Shown here piece after piece: positions 23,401-35,158 of a stretch of DNA of 64,000 nucleotides (the stretch's first letter is position 1; each line of letters starts with the position of its first letter). Source of the DNA: Favolaschia claudopus (Eukaryota; Basidiomycota; Agaricomycetes; Agaricales; Mycenaceae); contig JAWWNJ010000039.1 of the NCBI GenBank assembly GCA_037176885.1, positions 1,178,001-1,242,000 on the forward strand, read 5' to 3'. The notes beneath the pieces are model-generated. The model was not told the DNA's origin and searched no databases. It was given only the letters and a program-made list of their open reading frames with translations. Made by a program: the position numbers and the translations under genes.

Positions 23401-26248
23401 ATGGCATAGATAAACACGATGGCGTCGCCCGATCATCCTGTACGTAACATGCATCGCGATTTGATGTCTTACTTGATTGACGTGATTCGATTTGGAAACT
23501 TAGACTGGATACATTGTGAGCAATGCGGACGATTTACTTGGGTTGTTTGATGCGGACTTTGGGGTGCTCGTCGTATGTCTCCGGTCAACTTGTCAAGCGC
23601 TTAGAAATTCACAAGTTTTTTCTCGTAGATCGGAGAAGCCGCTAAAATGCTTGGACCTAACGAGCATGGCCAGGAGATCCTCATCGTCGCCGAGTATCTT
23701 CGGCTCAAACAATTCCTGTCGGTCTCTTTGTATTTCTAATCTCTTTATAGCCCTCGCTAAATGCATTACATTGTCCAGTACTATGCAGGTTTCACAAGCT
23801 GTCACCACGGACTTCAAGGATCTCGCACAGTCAGCAGGTCTCGATGTTATCGCCGGGATGCTTTACGTGCCGTTGTCAAGTGAGGGGAAGGATTTCATAT
23901 GCTTCCTACGCAAAGGACAGCCGCGTCATGTTCAATGGGCAGGGAATCCGCACACCAAGACTCAAACAGAAACGCTTCTTGAGCCGAGGAAGAGTTTCGC
24001 AACCTGGTCGGAGACGGTGGTGGGCAGATGTCGGGGATGGACGGATGAGCAGCTTGAGACGGCTGGTGTTTTGGCTTTGGTGTATGGCAAGGTGCGTTCA
24101 ATTGGTAAAGTTGAGCAATATAGGTTCTGATGGTCTGTTGTAGTTCATCGAGGTGTGGAGGCAGAAGGAAAATGCGCTCCAGACTACCCGACTGACGAAT
24201 TTGCTGCTGTCGAATGCATCGCATGAAGGTGAGGGTCGCGCCATCTCTCGAGTATACATCTTAAGCCTTTCATTTTTCCAGTACGGACGCCCTTGAATCA
24301 TATCATCAAGTATATAGTTATTTTTGATATCCAATCATCTCCTTAACATCCCAACAGCTATCTCGAAATGGCGCTCAACGGGCCGCTGGATGACGAAACA
24401 CGAGATAATCTCAGTCGCTCGCATGCTGCGTCCAAGGTCATAATATTAACATCGCCCTCCCCTCTGGAACCGACTGACGCTTCACACAGGGCTTGTTGTT
24501 CACAATCAACGACTTGCTGGATCTTACTCGGTTAGAGAGCGGAAACGAGACGACTTTCAACGAGCCGTTTGATCTACAGTACGCCATCGAGGACGCCACT
24601 CACCTGTACCGCAAAGAGGCGCAACGGCGGAATATTGAATTCCATATGGAGCTTGATCAATCTCCGAAGGTCGTCATCGGTGATTCTAAAAAGATTCGGA
24701 CTGTGGTCCAGAATCTGACTGCCAATTCCTGTATGTCACTTTTCACTTTGTCGTTTGTATCTGGTCACGATTCGGCTCTCGCTGCAGTAAAATACACCTC
24801 TGAAGGAACAATCACCGTGGCGTGTGCGACATACGATGAGCCAGCAGGCCTGCGGGGTCCCAAACAGACCGCTGTAGAGATTGTCGTTGAAGATACGGGT
24901 TGCGGTATTGCCCCCGATCGGTTGGCATCTATATTCAGGGAGTTTGAGCAAGTGGAACCGTTAGAGCCTCGACCAGGTTCCGCAGGGGGCCTCGGAAGTG
25001 GAGGCGGCGTTGGGTTAGGGTTGGCTGTGGTGGCCAGAATAGTGGAGCAGTCAGTGCATCGTCTATTCTTTGCCTTTTTCATGAGCTGAAGATCTCATTC
25101 GCAGACTGGGTGGGCAGCTCAGGGTGGAGTCGAAGGTGGATGAAGGAAGTCGATTCTCCTTTTTGATACCTCTGTCACTGTCAGAGGACGGTGAAGAGAT
25201 GGCTCTGTCGCCTTCGTCGTCGAAGAATTCCTCGTTCAAGTCCCTCCAGGCTCGTTCGAGGAGGGAGAGCCTAACTTCGTCAGGGGCAGGGGATATCGAT
25301 TCACTCGTGGAGGCCATTGCGTCCAATCACATGGCAGGTCCGTCGCCTCAGGAAAGTCTTCACAGGCGAGAGTCTTCGAGCGATCTCCTTCAAATCACGC
25401 AGTCCACAATGCCTGGAGTGTTTGGAATTTCGGATTCCAGTACGCCGATTCGGCCAGTCAAGGTTGACGATTTTGGGCTGGACACGCCTGCAATATCTCC
25501 AGGGAGAGAAGAACTCAAAGATTTTCCCGGAATGTCATTAGAGTCATCGGGAGAACTGCCACGTCAGACGCCTGCACCAGAGTATCCGCTCAGGCAGCGC
25601 AGTGAAGATTCGTCAAAGCTGAGGGTGCTCATTGTCGAGGTAATGTGTTGAAAATCTCGATAGAGAAGTCTATTCATTGATGTGTGTAGGACAATGATAT
25701 CAATCGAACGGTTTTGGCCAAACGATTGAGATTGGATGGTCATAATGTCGTGACGACTACGAATGGCCAAGAAGGACTGGACAAGGTCATCTCGGACCGG
25801 GGCTACGATGCTATTTTGATGGATATTCAGTCAGTGCTATCGTTATGCGTTTATCTCACGTTCCTGACCATTTCCTTCTTGAAGAATGCCCATCCTCAAC
25901 GGATACGAAGCCACCGAACGGATCCGAGATTTAGAAAAAGCCACGCCCTCTGCGGAAAGTCCTCGACGTTCTCACCGTCACAACGGTGGCCATATCCCCA
26001 TTTTTGCTGTTTCCGCCAGTCTTCAGGAAGAAAGGCGGGACGAGATGATCAACCGCGGGATTGACGGCTGGATCCTGAAACCGATTGACTTCAAGCGCCT
26101 GAAAATTATTTTGTCTGGCGTGACTAATCGAGGGCAGCGGCAGACGGACATATACCAATCAGGGTGTAGTTGGGAAGCAGGTGGTTGGCTCGTTATCCCT
26201 CCGTCACCACCTCCTTCGCCTCCGGAACTGCCGGCGCCTGAAGCGTGA
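20494..26248 (+). CDS. fungal phytochrome, hybrid histidine kinase (PAS-GAF-PHY-HK-REC)
   Basis: Red/far-red photoreceptor that signals through a His-Asp phosphorelay. The product is about 1,500 residues in many exons. Residues 1-330 are a Ser/Pro-rich disordered extension. SRCEDE at about 337-342, spliced to PIRTPGAVQGFGVLI, is the PAS entry with the bilin-binding Cys339. The PAS domain contains a long acidic/Gly insert (about 22040-22480). The GAF domain has VLVYQFDEAWNGQVVAELL and HFPAADIPAQARQLYAIN, then KVRLLYDRSQST; THCYLRAMSPIHIKYLENMG follows across an intron. PHY then HisKA: ASHEVRTPLNHIINYLEMA (phospho-His), ATPase boxes NSLKYTSEG, EDTGCGIAPDRL and GVGLGLAVVARI. The receiver has VLIVEDNDINRTVLAKRL, LMDIQMPILNG (phospho-Asp) and LKPID. 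All catalytic residues appear intact. Expected partner: the YPD1 product. The start is the first ATG of the long frame. Confidence 0.95.
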
Positions 26249-26647
26249 TCAAGTTTCTCTTGTACTTATTTTGGGCCTTTGTGGGTTGCTTTGCGTGCTT
26301 ACCTTACATCAGGACTTGTACAGGCACCTGGGATAATATTTACATTCACGATTCAATATTTCCTGTAGCACAACACGATGTTGTATCTAGAATTTCAGTC
26401 GAATAGACTTGTCTACCAAATGCACCATGTAGTTTACTGTAATATCCACCTTAGGCTGGCTTGTAATGATACACCGTCTTAATTGACGGTTCGCGGAACT
26501 CTTTTGTGACTTCTCCGTAAAAGATCCAAGAAAATACTTCCAAATCATCAGTATGTAAGTGCATCATTCCCACGACTCCGACCTTTTCGCCGCCTTTTGC
26601 CATTAACGCGACGAATCAACACTCTGCTCCCTCGCGGCCGGGCCAGA
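26249..26647. other. intergenic region between phytochrome and COQ3
   Basis: The phytochrome 3' flank is followed by the short COQ3 promoter. No further gene or repeat was seen. Confidence 0.5.
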
Positions 26648-27622
26648 ATGCATCTCTTGCGCCGTGCCTTACATACAACCTCGTCCATCAACCCTGCAGA
26701 AATTTCTCACTTTTCGCGACTTTCCTCGCAATGGTGGGATGAAGCAGGCGAATTCAGCTTTCTTCATAAGATGAACCCCGTTCGAATACGCTATATTCGC
26801 GAGAAGCTTGTCGAAGTTGCGCGGGATGAACAACCATCATACAACGAGTCTTCATCAGCCAGTGTACTCAAAGGGCTTGATGTATTGGATGTAGGATGCG
26901 GTGGTGGGCTCTTATCTGAGGTATGCCGAAGTCGCACCAACTGAGCATAATCTTACCGGTTACATATCTGCCAGAGTCTTGCGCGTTTAGGCGCAAAAAC
27001 TATGGGGATTGATGCGTCCGAATCAAATATCTCGATTGCGAAGCTGCATGCGGCGCAGGACCCGAGGTTGGCGCAACCTGGGCCGTCAGCATCTTTGTCC
27101 TACCTGCATTCGCCAGCTGAAACGTTGTTGTCCCAAGAAAAGCGTTACGATATTGTCTGCTCGATGGAGGTCCTTGAACATGTTGATAACCCTCCGGCTT
27201 TTCTTGATACATGCGCCAAGCTTGTCAAGGTCTGTTACACTTCCAACCTTTTGTGGTTTTAGCTTATTTCCCTGCAGCCGGGCGGTCACTTGTTTCTTTC
27301 CACCATCTCACGAACCACCCTTGCATATTTTCTCACCATCTTCATGGCTGAGGATGTGCTGCGGAAAGTCTCTCGTGGAACTCACACGTACTCCAAGTTC
27401 ATCCGACCCGAAGAGCTGACGGCGTTCTTTCGGGCGTACCCAAACCCGACCTCGCCTTGGATAAACGCAGGGTTAAACTCACCAACCCGAACCCAAGCAG
27501 AGGTGCGGGGCATGATTTACGACCCGTGGCGTGCCAGTTGGATGCTCGCGCCCCGGGATACGCCGAGAGCGGCCGATTGCAATTACCTGTTCTGGGTCAG
27601 AAAACCCCCGGCACAGGCTTGA
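26648..27622 (+). CDS. COQ3: Coq3, mitochondrial ubiquinone biosynthesis O-methyltransferase
   Basis: Coq3 performs both O-methylation steps of coenzyme Q synthesis in the mitochondrial matrix, within the Coq complex. Three exons (26648-26920, 26975-27229, 27278-27622) give 290 residues. The start at 26648 is the first true ATG and begins an Arg-rich, Ser/Thr-rich presequence (MHLLRRALHTTSSIN). HFSRLSSQWWDEAGEFSFLH is the classic Coq3/UbiG opening. LDVLDVGCGGGLLSE is SAM motif I, continued after the splice by SLARLGAKTMGIDAS. VCSMEVLEHVDNP is the UbiG post-motif, and PGGHLFLSTISRT follows the second intron. The C-terminus ends with NYLFWVRKP. The length and all blocks fit. Confidence 0.96.
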
Positions 27623-27766
27623 GGCCTCCGTCACCTGGGGTTCGTTGCAGATTGTTTGCTGTAGGTAGGCTATACATCACTTTTCGTGCATTGTTCGTGG
27701 TCTTGTCAAAACAGCGGTCGCGTGACCGTGACAGAACCATTCTGTCCTCTACCAACCTCTACCCTC

Positions 27767-30370
27767 ATGTCGCGTCGTTCGGCTCGCTCCCAGGTTCAGA
27801 CTACCGGTGAAGCAGACATTCGAGACAATCACGAAGATGAACGAGAAGACCTGCCGCCACAGAAGAAGCGTCGCAAAGTAACCACTAAAAACACGGTGGC
27901 ATGTACTCTGCAAACCGTGTTTCTTTGGATTCTGATAGCGTTGTTCTTGCAGGCCACCGCCAACGATGACAAAGTCAAGCGAATTCGTGGCCGCCGAGGA
28001 ATCCTCAGTTCCTTACGGGAGCTGCCATTGGACCTCGTCGCCGAGATTTTTGGCCATCTCAGTCCCACAGATCTTCTGAATCTTGCGCGTACCTCGAAGG
28101 AGATCCGAGGGATCCTCATGAGTAAAAGCTCGGCATTCATATGGAGGGAATCGCGCGGCCAAGTCGATGGTGAGCATCTGTACGATGCAGTTTGCATGGT
28201 GGCACTCAGCGTCTTGTTTCAGGGCTCCCCGATCTGCCACCCGATTTATGCGAACCCCAGTATGCAAACCTGTGCTTCTCGACGCATTGCCATGTCAGTC
28301 TTCCATTATTTCATTCAGATGACGAATAGAGACGAGTCTTGCATCTAGAAATGCCTGAAATTTCCCGTGTCAACCGTTGTTTGGTCGAGCCGGCAGAGAT
28401 TATGCAAGAAGTGCCTCAAAATAAGGTCGATCTCGAACCTCAAGCTCTTCCCATCTTTCATGCTGACTCTTCTACTCGATAGTTTTTCCAACGACATTTA
28501 TGCTCTACGCCGCTTGGAACTTGAAGAATCTGAGATACTTACAATCGTACCTTCTCATCTCGGTCCGGGTAAGGATGCAGGAGTAGTGTTTGCCGCATCT
28601 CATTTGCTATGTCACAGGCCGAACTCGATATCACAATGCTCGCATATTGTTCTCACGCGAAGTTGCTCAAGAACTGGTAAAGGAATGCGCCGGATTTATT
28701 AAAGACTTTGAAATTGACCGATCGAATCCCACATATCTGGAATGGTTTGAAAAGCGGTCGCAACATATGAAAGTCATCAATCAGGTCAGCCTTCTCATCT
28801 GCTGCTTGATAGCTACTCAGTCGGCGCCTGCAGCATGCGCAGTTATGCGCGACGTGGGCAGATGAACGTAGCAACGAGCGCAAAGATCAGCTTGACGATT
28901 CTCGTAGGCTGCGACAAGAAGCGTGCGTTGAATCATCTACATCTTGCAGCATGAGCTTGACTTTGTGTTCCAACAGCATTGTCGACCGACTGACTGCTCT
29001 GGGATGGGGAGCGGAGATCCCCTTCCACATCAAACAGCTGAATGATCACAAATTATTCAAACAACCCAAAGAATTGACTGAGCGGAGTAGGTGTTCCATC
29101 GGCCTCCCATACCCCCTCTTCATGCATTTGTAGTTTGGAAGAATATCGAGACGCCTCTGGTAGAATTTCTGGCGGATCTAGAACAAAAGCGCCTAGCTTC
29201 TCTACGTGTTAAGCTAATCAAGGAGCGGCGGCTGATGGCAGCGAAAGCGTACACCGAATTCGTCAACTCCTCTCCACGCGAGGACATCCTTCCGCCCAAA
29301 GTTGACATGCTCAGTACAGAACCGTTCAGAGCGATCATCGAGGACGCCCCCATTTACCCTGAACAGAAGATCACCGAGGAATCGTTCGCGACTGCCTTAC
29401 TGTCTGTACCGCAATTTGCATCCAGCTGGAAGCGGCGCAAGGACGAGAGACTCGTTGAAATCATGAGGAAATGTAACCCCGAATTCACGACGGAACATCT
29501 CTGCTTGGCGAAGACCTTCTTCGGATGCTCGGAATACAGCACCGCCGAGCCCATATCCTATCCGCGCATATTGATGCATGACATGGCCACCTACAGATCC
29601 AGATGGGCCTACGCAACGAGCAATCGCGAATCTTACAGCCTGCAAGGCACTCTCAAGGAAGAGGCTTGGAACGCAGACCGCACGGTCAGGTTTCATGAGG
29701 AGGCAGAACGGAAAGCACAACTCGTGATTCAAGCATGTGGATTAGATCCAGGTGAGTAATCTTTGCTCTTGATGCGTGGAGCATGTTGTTCACCAACTTC
29801 CTAAGATTTCACGACGCGCGCTGAACTGGAGGAGAGAAACCCAGCGTTGGAATGTTTGAACTGCACCAATAATAGCGGTCGATTGTTCATGCGATGGGAT
29901 GCAGCGGTGAGTCTCTCGTACTGTGTTTCTGGCTCTTGGCTATCAACTCGCTTTCCATAGGTCCATCATAACTGTGCTCGTCCACCGGGAGAAGCCCTTC
30001 CACCACCGTCTTGGAAGTGTTTGACTGTGGACGAAGAGCGTCTGTTAGCTGCCAAGGAGAGAGAAGTCTTTGCAGCCAAGAAGGATGCCTATGTTCCCGC
30101 CAACAACTCGGATGTCTACTGCTGCAAGGCGTGTGGTAATCGTCGCAAGATGACTTGCTCCCAACTACAACGGCATTTGGAGGTTGAGTGCGTTTGAACA
30201 AAACCTTTTTCTTTGCCACACTAACCAGGAAATCTAGACACAATATCTTGGACGAAGTCAAGTTCGAGCATTTCGAATATCATCCCGATGCAACTATCTA
30301 CAGCAGGTATCCCCAAGCAGTGCGTATGAAGTTGCTTACTGACGAGGAGAGAGTGGAGGAGGATGAGTAG
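27767..30370 (+). CDS. F-box protein with C-terminal zinc-finger pair
   Basis: A putative SCF substrate adaptor. A basic Lys/Arg N-terminus (PPQKKRRKV) is spliced to the F-box LRELPLDLVAEIFGHLSPTD at about residues 65-100. After an intron comes LPDLPPDLCEPQYANLCFST, then a Cys/His cluster (HCHFCLKC and KKCLK), a configuration common in basidiomycete F-box proteins. The middle is helical and charged (29150-29750). The C-terminus has two probable zinc-binding units: CLNCTNNSGRLFMRWDAAVH followed by HNC, and VYCCKACGNRRKMTC with QLQRH. It ends in EERVEEDE at 30370. The product is about 650 residues in nine or more exons, and internal junctions are not all resolved. It has the same general plan, N-terminal F-box plus two terminal fingers, as the three paralogues at 41.0-56.9 kb, but is more distant in sequence. 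Confidence 0.8.
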
Positions 30371-30684
30371 TCTATACAACATATATATCGTAGATTGCGC
30401 GTTCAATATGTAAATCGCGAACTCTCGTTACATCCAGATGTTACATCTATTATACAAAGGACGGGTGCTGTATCCCCTGCTAACAAGACAAGTTAGACAA
30501 AGAGATAACTTGATTGGCTGCTCAAGCTGTCACATGCTGATGTGTGCTGTAATGTCTCTCACGACTTCAATCAATTGCTTCCCGTGATCGCGTTTCCTGC
30601 TTTTCCTTTCTCCTCCATCGGCCTCCATTGCCAACGGCGACGCGTCTCAGCGTGTCTCTCACTCAACCCGTCTCACTGTGCACT
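30371..30684. other. intergenic region
   Basis: This is a 314-base spacer with no gene. It separates the F-box gene from the basic hypothetical that starts at 30685. Nothing notable was seen. Confidence 0.5.
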
Positions 30685-31297
30685 ATGGCGGCACCGCATC
30701 TACCACAGCTGGCTACCGTGACGCGTCCTCTTTCTTTGCAGGCTGCAGAAAAGCGGCTACGTCCTATTCTACCAAAGTCACCACCTCAGGACCCGGGTGG
30801 GGCGATCACTCTTGGTTCTCCGTCAATGTCAGTACTACCGGGCCCGCCTCCTGAGTATGTATTTCTTTCACTGTGTTTTTCTTTGCTAATATGTACCCAG
30901 GCAATCGTCCATCAGTAAACGTTCTTTGGCTCAGAAAATACGTCGAGAACGGGAGACTCGCGAGAATGTCAAGCCCGTGGTGAGTCGTTTTCATTCCGTC
31001 CATAGTGGTAGGCCAATCAGCCACTGTAAGGAATCATCGGCATCAAGATCTCGGCGCTCCATCGGCCAACGCGCACGACGACAACGGGAGCTTGCAGACA
31101 AGATCGAGGCCAGGCTGAACTCAAAAGCTGCAGTCAATACTGAGCATGAGTGCCGGTCACAAGCGCAGAAATTTCGAAGGCAGATAGAGGCTGCTGAACG
31201 GCGTCTTCAAGCTAATCCCAATTGTGGCAAGATGTTTTGTCGCTTGCATTTATATGTTGCGACTAATTTGAGCTCCAGATCCGACAGAGTCCCTTGA
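30685..31297 (+). CDS. hypothetical basic protein with repeated Arg-rich motif
   Basis: I do not recognise this gene. Two exons (30685-30854 and 30901-31297) join through a good GT-AG intron (GTATGT ... CCCAG) into 188 codons. The first exon is Pro/Leu-rich. The second holds two similar basic blocks, KRSLAQKIRRERETRE and RRSIGQRARRQRELADKIE, about 40 residues apart. A helical charged tail follows (AQKFRRQIEAAERRLQ). It may bind nucleic acid or be an unannotated fragment of a transposon-type open frame; similar Arg-rich blocks occur in agaricomycete mobile-element proteins. The start is the first ATG. A further intron near 31230 is possible, so the C-terminus is uncertain. Confidence 0.45.
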
Positions 31298-31855
31298 TAT
31301 TCTTTTAGAGTACGACGTGGATAATATTTCGCAGTGTCGGAATGAGAGCCATTGGAGCCGAATGCGAAGGATCTATTCGTGTTCGAACGGTGTTTACTAC
31401 ATATAGATATGTTATGCAGGCGTGGGTGCAAGAGGTTTCGGTCGCTTGGTGATACTTATACTTCCAACGAGGATTTCATTGAAAATGACATGTACAGTCC
31501 TACGGGAGGGGAAATCAAACAGAGGGTTGCAAACGATACATCAATTCACTGAAAATTGGCCGACTTCCGACCGCGGCCACGGGAAAGGAAAATGAGGTCT
31601 GAGATGTTCAACATCTCGACGGGTGGGACTTCCACACGAATTATCTAACCTCAATTTCTGCAAGTGGGATAGGTAACAAGCCACGGGACGCGAGGAACCA
31701 ACCATATAGGTTGGTGACGAGCGCCCTGAGGCAGTGGTAGATCCTGCCAATGTAAACGGGTTTACAGCTTTAGAAAAACGAGGGACAGCGAGTCAAGGAT
31801 GAATTTGACCTGTTGTGACTCGGATTTCACCGTTCAACGTTCAGCTGGCAAACAA

Positions 31856-31908
31856 GATCATTTGTCTCCGTGCGGAGCACGGGTTCATGCTATCGAGGAC
31901 AAATGATC
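31856..31908. repeat. inverted repeat GATCATTTGTC / GACAAATGATC
   Basis: Two perfect 11-bp arms (31856-31866 and 31898-31908) enclose 31 bases. On transcription this would form a hairpin; as DNA it could be a terminal piece of a small transposon. No target-site duplication was recognised. Confidence 0.7.
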
Positions 31909-32684
31909 CAGAGAAGCAATTTTGCTTCATAATCATTTAACAGGGTCCATATAGGTCCATATTCGTCGTCGTCTTCACCGTCGTCTCCGTCAGCCGCATC
32001 AGACCGCATCTTCATCATTCACCCTCGTCCTCCTCGTACTTGGAGTCCTGCCCTGAGTGTTGACTACCCAGACCAACCGCTCAATCAAAGCGCCTGGATG
32101 TTGCGAGTTCCAGAACAATTCCAGAAGCTGGTCAACTCGTGGATACTACGATTTCAAGTAGCCTCGAGTAGATACCGATTCTCATCTGACTCGACTGCCC
32201 AATTTGCTAGCTGGCGGGCCATAGCAGCGATGAGGGATGGGGGATGAGGTTGGAAAAGAATTCAACCAAAATTCGAAAGCAACCAAGGCACTCCTTCAGT
32301 GGAAAGAAGTTGGACTCTGGAGCACTAAAACATTGGGACGACAACGGAAGCTGGTGACGCGGTCGTTCGTTTCCGCAAGGGCGGCGTCGACAGCATAATC
32401 GCAGCAATGTTTCGTTTCGGCCAGAACAGCACTTTCCCAGTTGGATGTTGCGCGCGGGCAAGCCGGGCTCCGTGTATTCATGCCAGAAGTCTGAACCCGC
32501 TGGGAGGGAGAATTCTCTCTGAGAAACCGCGTAGAATTATCCGCTAATCAACTGATCCCGCGCATGCCCGAACCTTTCCGGCATCAAGGCCGAGACGAGG
32601 CGCTGCCGGAGATATCCGTCTACCGTCTGGTCAACCAGCTGGTTCGCGTTTGTAGTAGTACGTGCGACCATAAATGAAGTTAAT

Positions 32685-32918
32685 TTACAGGGTAACCCGG
32701 CACAGAGCTGCATCATTGTATTTTGTAATTTCTTCTTCGGTTGGTAGCACTTCTGGGTGGTTCCAGATAATTTCCTTGAAAGCGGCCCAGCAAGTCTGAA
32801 CCAACGGAAGATTTTGTTCCGAAACAGTGCCTGCGAGGAGCTCGAGGAGACCGCAGTGAAGCAAGTCCGGAGGCCGCCTCCGATTCAATGAGCGGCCGCG
32901 CCAAGCAACTTGAAGCAA
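32685..32918 (-). pseudogene. possible remnant of a transposon-associated open frame
   Basis: The 77-codon frame includes LLHCGLLELLAGTVSEQ and AFKEIIWNHPEVLPTEEEIT. From memory these resemble the conserved tail of Cys-rich proteins carried by agaricomycete DNA transposons of the KDZ group, though this is only pattern memory. It stops abruptly after ALCRVTL, where I would expect it to continue, and no partner exons are visible upstream. I read it as a decayed fragment, not a working gene. Confidence 0.3.
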
Positions 32919-33077
32919 GCCATGCGTAAGAATGTCAAGCTGTTAAAACTGATATCAGACAAGCAAGGATACTGGATTTATGCAGCCAGCAGTTGCTGGA
33001 GACTCATAGTGAGGGAAAGGTAAGAAGGAAACGCGTCGCGTCTCCGAGCTGACGCGCCGACAGCGTGTGAGTCAATT

Positions 33078-33158
33078 TTCTACCCGAGCTCTCCCATCTT
33101 TCTCTCAGTTTTCTCTGGTTTTTCTCTCGCATCTATTCTACCCGAGATTCTACCCGAG
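33078..33158. repeat. three copies of TTCTACCCGAG in a pyrimidine tract
   Basis: Perfect copies start at 33078, 33136 and 33148, with the last two nearly adjacent and TTTCTCTC-type runs in between. This is a short local repeat of unknown role. Confidence 0.8.
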
Positions 33159-34103
33159 TTCTCAGAGAGAATTGTTCCCAACGGACTCAGTCTTCTCATT
33201 CATGCACTCTATTTGAAGTGAAATTTGGATCAGTCTAAGAGTTCACAGTGAAACGATGAGCGACGATACCCAGCATCACATGAAGTTCAAGTGGTACTGT
33301 ACACGGCTAGAAATATGACAATCAAATTAGTGGACAAAGCACGATTGTCAGATTGTGAAGACGGTTTCTTGAGGCAGTGGCGTGGTTTATTGTTAGTCGG
33401 GCCGTCGTCAGCGGGAGTAATAATATATAGTCAATTTGAGTTCTCGGTACGCGTGCTGCTCGCGTGAAGACTCGTTGAAGACGCCGCGTTGAGTCACGGG
33501 TCCGTCGGCAAGGATCCACATGGATGCAATGACTGAAAGAAACCCTTCTCGACCTTTTGAGAGACAAAGTTGAAGTAATAGACCCAAGGCGCGGGAGAAG
33601 CGGGATAATCAGACTCAGAGCTGCCACCGTTGCACAGCGCTCGGAGGTGTTGTTGACAGCGATAGTCAGATAGTCTGAATACGAGACGAGTTCCTCGGAT
33701 CGAACGAGAGGCCCCAAACGGCCGAGAAAGTGCGAATATGAATGCAAGTGGTTGACTGAGATGAAGGTTAAGGGTAAGTTCTGAATAAGGCAATCAAGCG
33801 TAAGGTCTCTTTGCTTTCAACGTCCATCTCGACGCTTGACTTGGGTTATATACTCTGATATATTTCCCTCATTCAACCGATATTCTGGGTCTAGTTATCC
33901 GTTTGTGGCCGCTGTCCAACTCGGATATAACGCAAGCGACTACTGTAACATTTTTACGTGGCCCCGTCGCCCTCCGAGCAGTACCTCCGCCGCCGATTGA
34001 TTTCTTGTGCCTATTTGGACCCTTGTGCCTGCTGTACTTATACACTGACGACCAGCACAACGACTCCAACTGAACGAATCGACGAACACGAACTCGAAGA
34101 AAA

Positions 34104-35158
34104 ATGTCTGTATCCCTAGCTGAATTCCCCGAAGAGCTGCTTGAGCGTATCCTCGCGCTCGCAGTCATCGCCCCGTGTACTCCCCATCCTCGCGCGCCCT
34201 GGCACCCCCACACTTCGTCAGGAAGAAAAGAGACAAGAGGACGTATTGCGCCGCTTCTCGTCTCGTCTGTATTTCACCGTATTGCGCTACCGCTATTCTA
34301 TCACACTTTGGTCATCCACTCCGCAACCCAGTCTGCATCCCTCTTCAATGCATTGCGAGCCAGACCGTATCTCGCAAACGCAACTCGCGTGCTTGTCCTG
34401 CCCAGTCCCTCGGCATGCGATGCGCAGGTTTTAGCGATGCTGTCGAATCTCTCCGTGCTCGATGTCTCTTTGCCCCATAACGCGACTGTGGCAGAAGATG
34501 TCGAGCTCTTAGCCGATGGCGTGCGGAAATTAACTGGGCTCCACTCGCTGAGTATTCGCAAGCCTTCAGGAACGTATCTTTCCCAACCTGCCCCTCGGCT
34601 TATGCTTGAGGCGTTGGCTAAGACAGTGTCTTCATGCGCAGACCTTGTGAGTTACGCCGCAGATTCTCTCTATAGTACACACTGCTTATTGACCGCGTAC
34701 AGCACACGACCACCCTATCCTTCCCCCTCACCTCCGGCCCTTGCATGGCTCCCCTCACGTCTTCGCTGTCTGCCGCACCATCACTCACAACTCTCCGCAC
34801 ACCTCTCCCATCTCTTCCCACCTCTGCCTCGGCATACGCAGAAGTCGCACAGAACCCCGTCCTGCAACGCGTATGTCTCGGTCGCGATGATATGCCCGCG
34901 AACCCCTTCGCAGTAGCCGAATGCGATGACGAGGAGACCGGGTGCGCCAAGCCCACACAATCACCCCTGCCCACCCGCCGCCGTGATACCTCCCCCTCAT
35001 CTAACCAACGCACCGCACGCGCTCGTCCGCTGCCCGCCACCGCGCTCTTCTTCTCCGCTGCCCGCAAGCATTCCCGGCTAGCAGACCTGATTCGCGCCGG
35101 AACAGATATCGCCAGCGTTGGCGGATGGCGCGGACGTTCCGCTACCGTCGTTGGTTAA
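34104..35158 (+). CDS. F-box-like protein (leucine-rich type)
   Basis: Two exons (34104-34646 and 34703-35158) with a clean GT-AG intron give 332 residues. The N-terminus has the F-box pattern LAEFPEELLERILALAVI at residues 5-22. After a Pro-rich insertion comes APLLVSSVFHRIALPLFYHT, typical of basidiomycete F-box proteins. Leu-rich segments follow (SNLSVLDVSLPH, LTGLHSLSIRKP) that look like one or two LRR-like turns. The second exon is low in regular structure and rich in Ser, Thr, Pro and Ala. The family recruits substrates to SCF ubiquitin ligases, but no substrate can be inferred. It lacks the zinc fingers of the neighbouring F-box paralogues and belongs to another subfamily. Confidence 0.72.

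Larger units (their letters stand above)
31298..34103. other. 2.8-kb gene-poor region with repeat remnants
   Basis: No intact gene is visible. The region contains a perfect 11-bp inverted repeat (31856-31908), a fragment of a transposon-associated open frame (32685-32918), a pyrimidine-rich tract with three copies of TTCTACCCGAG (33078-33158), and unassigned minus-strand frames at 33322-33793. The last 200 bases upstream of 34104 should carry the promoter of the next F-box gene. Confidence 0.5.

Noticed and set aside
26597..26647. COQ3 start at 26597
   Set aside because: The codon is TTG; the ATG at 26648 begins a good mitochondrial presequence.
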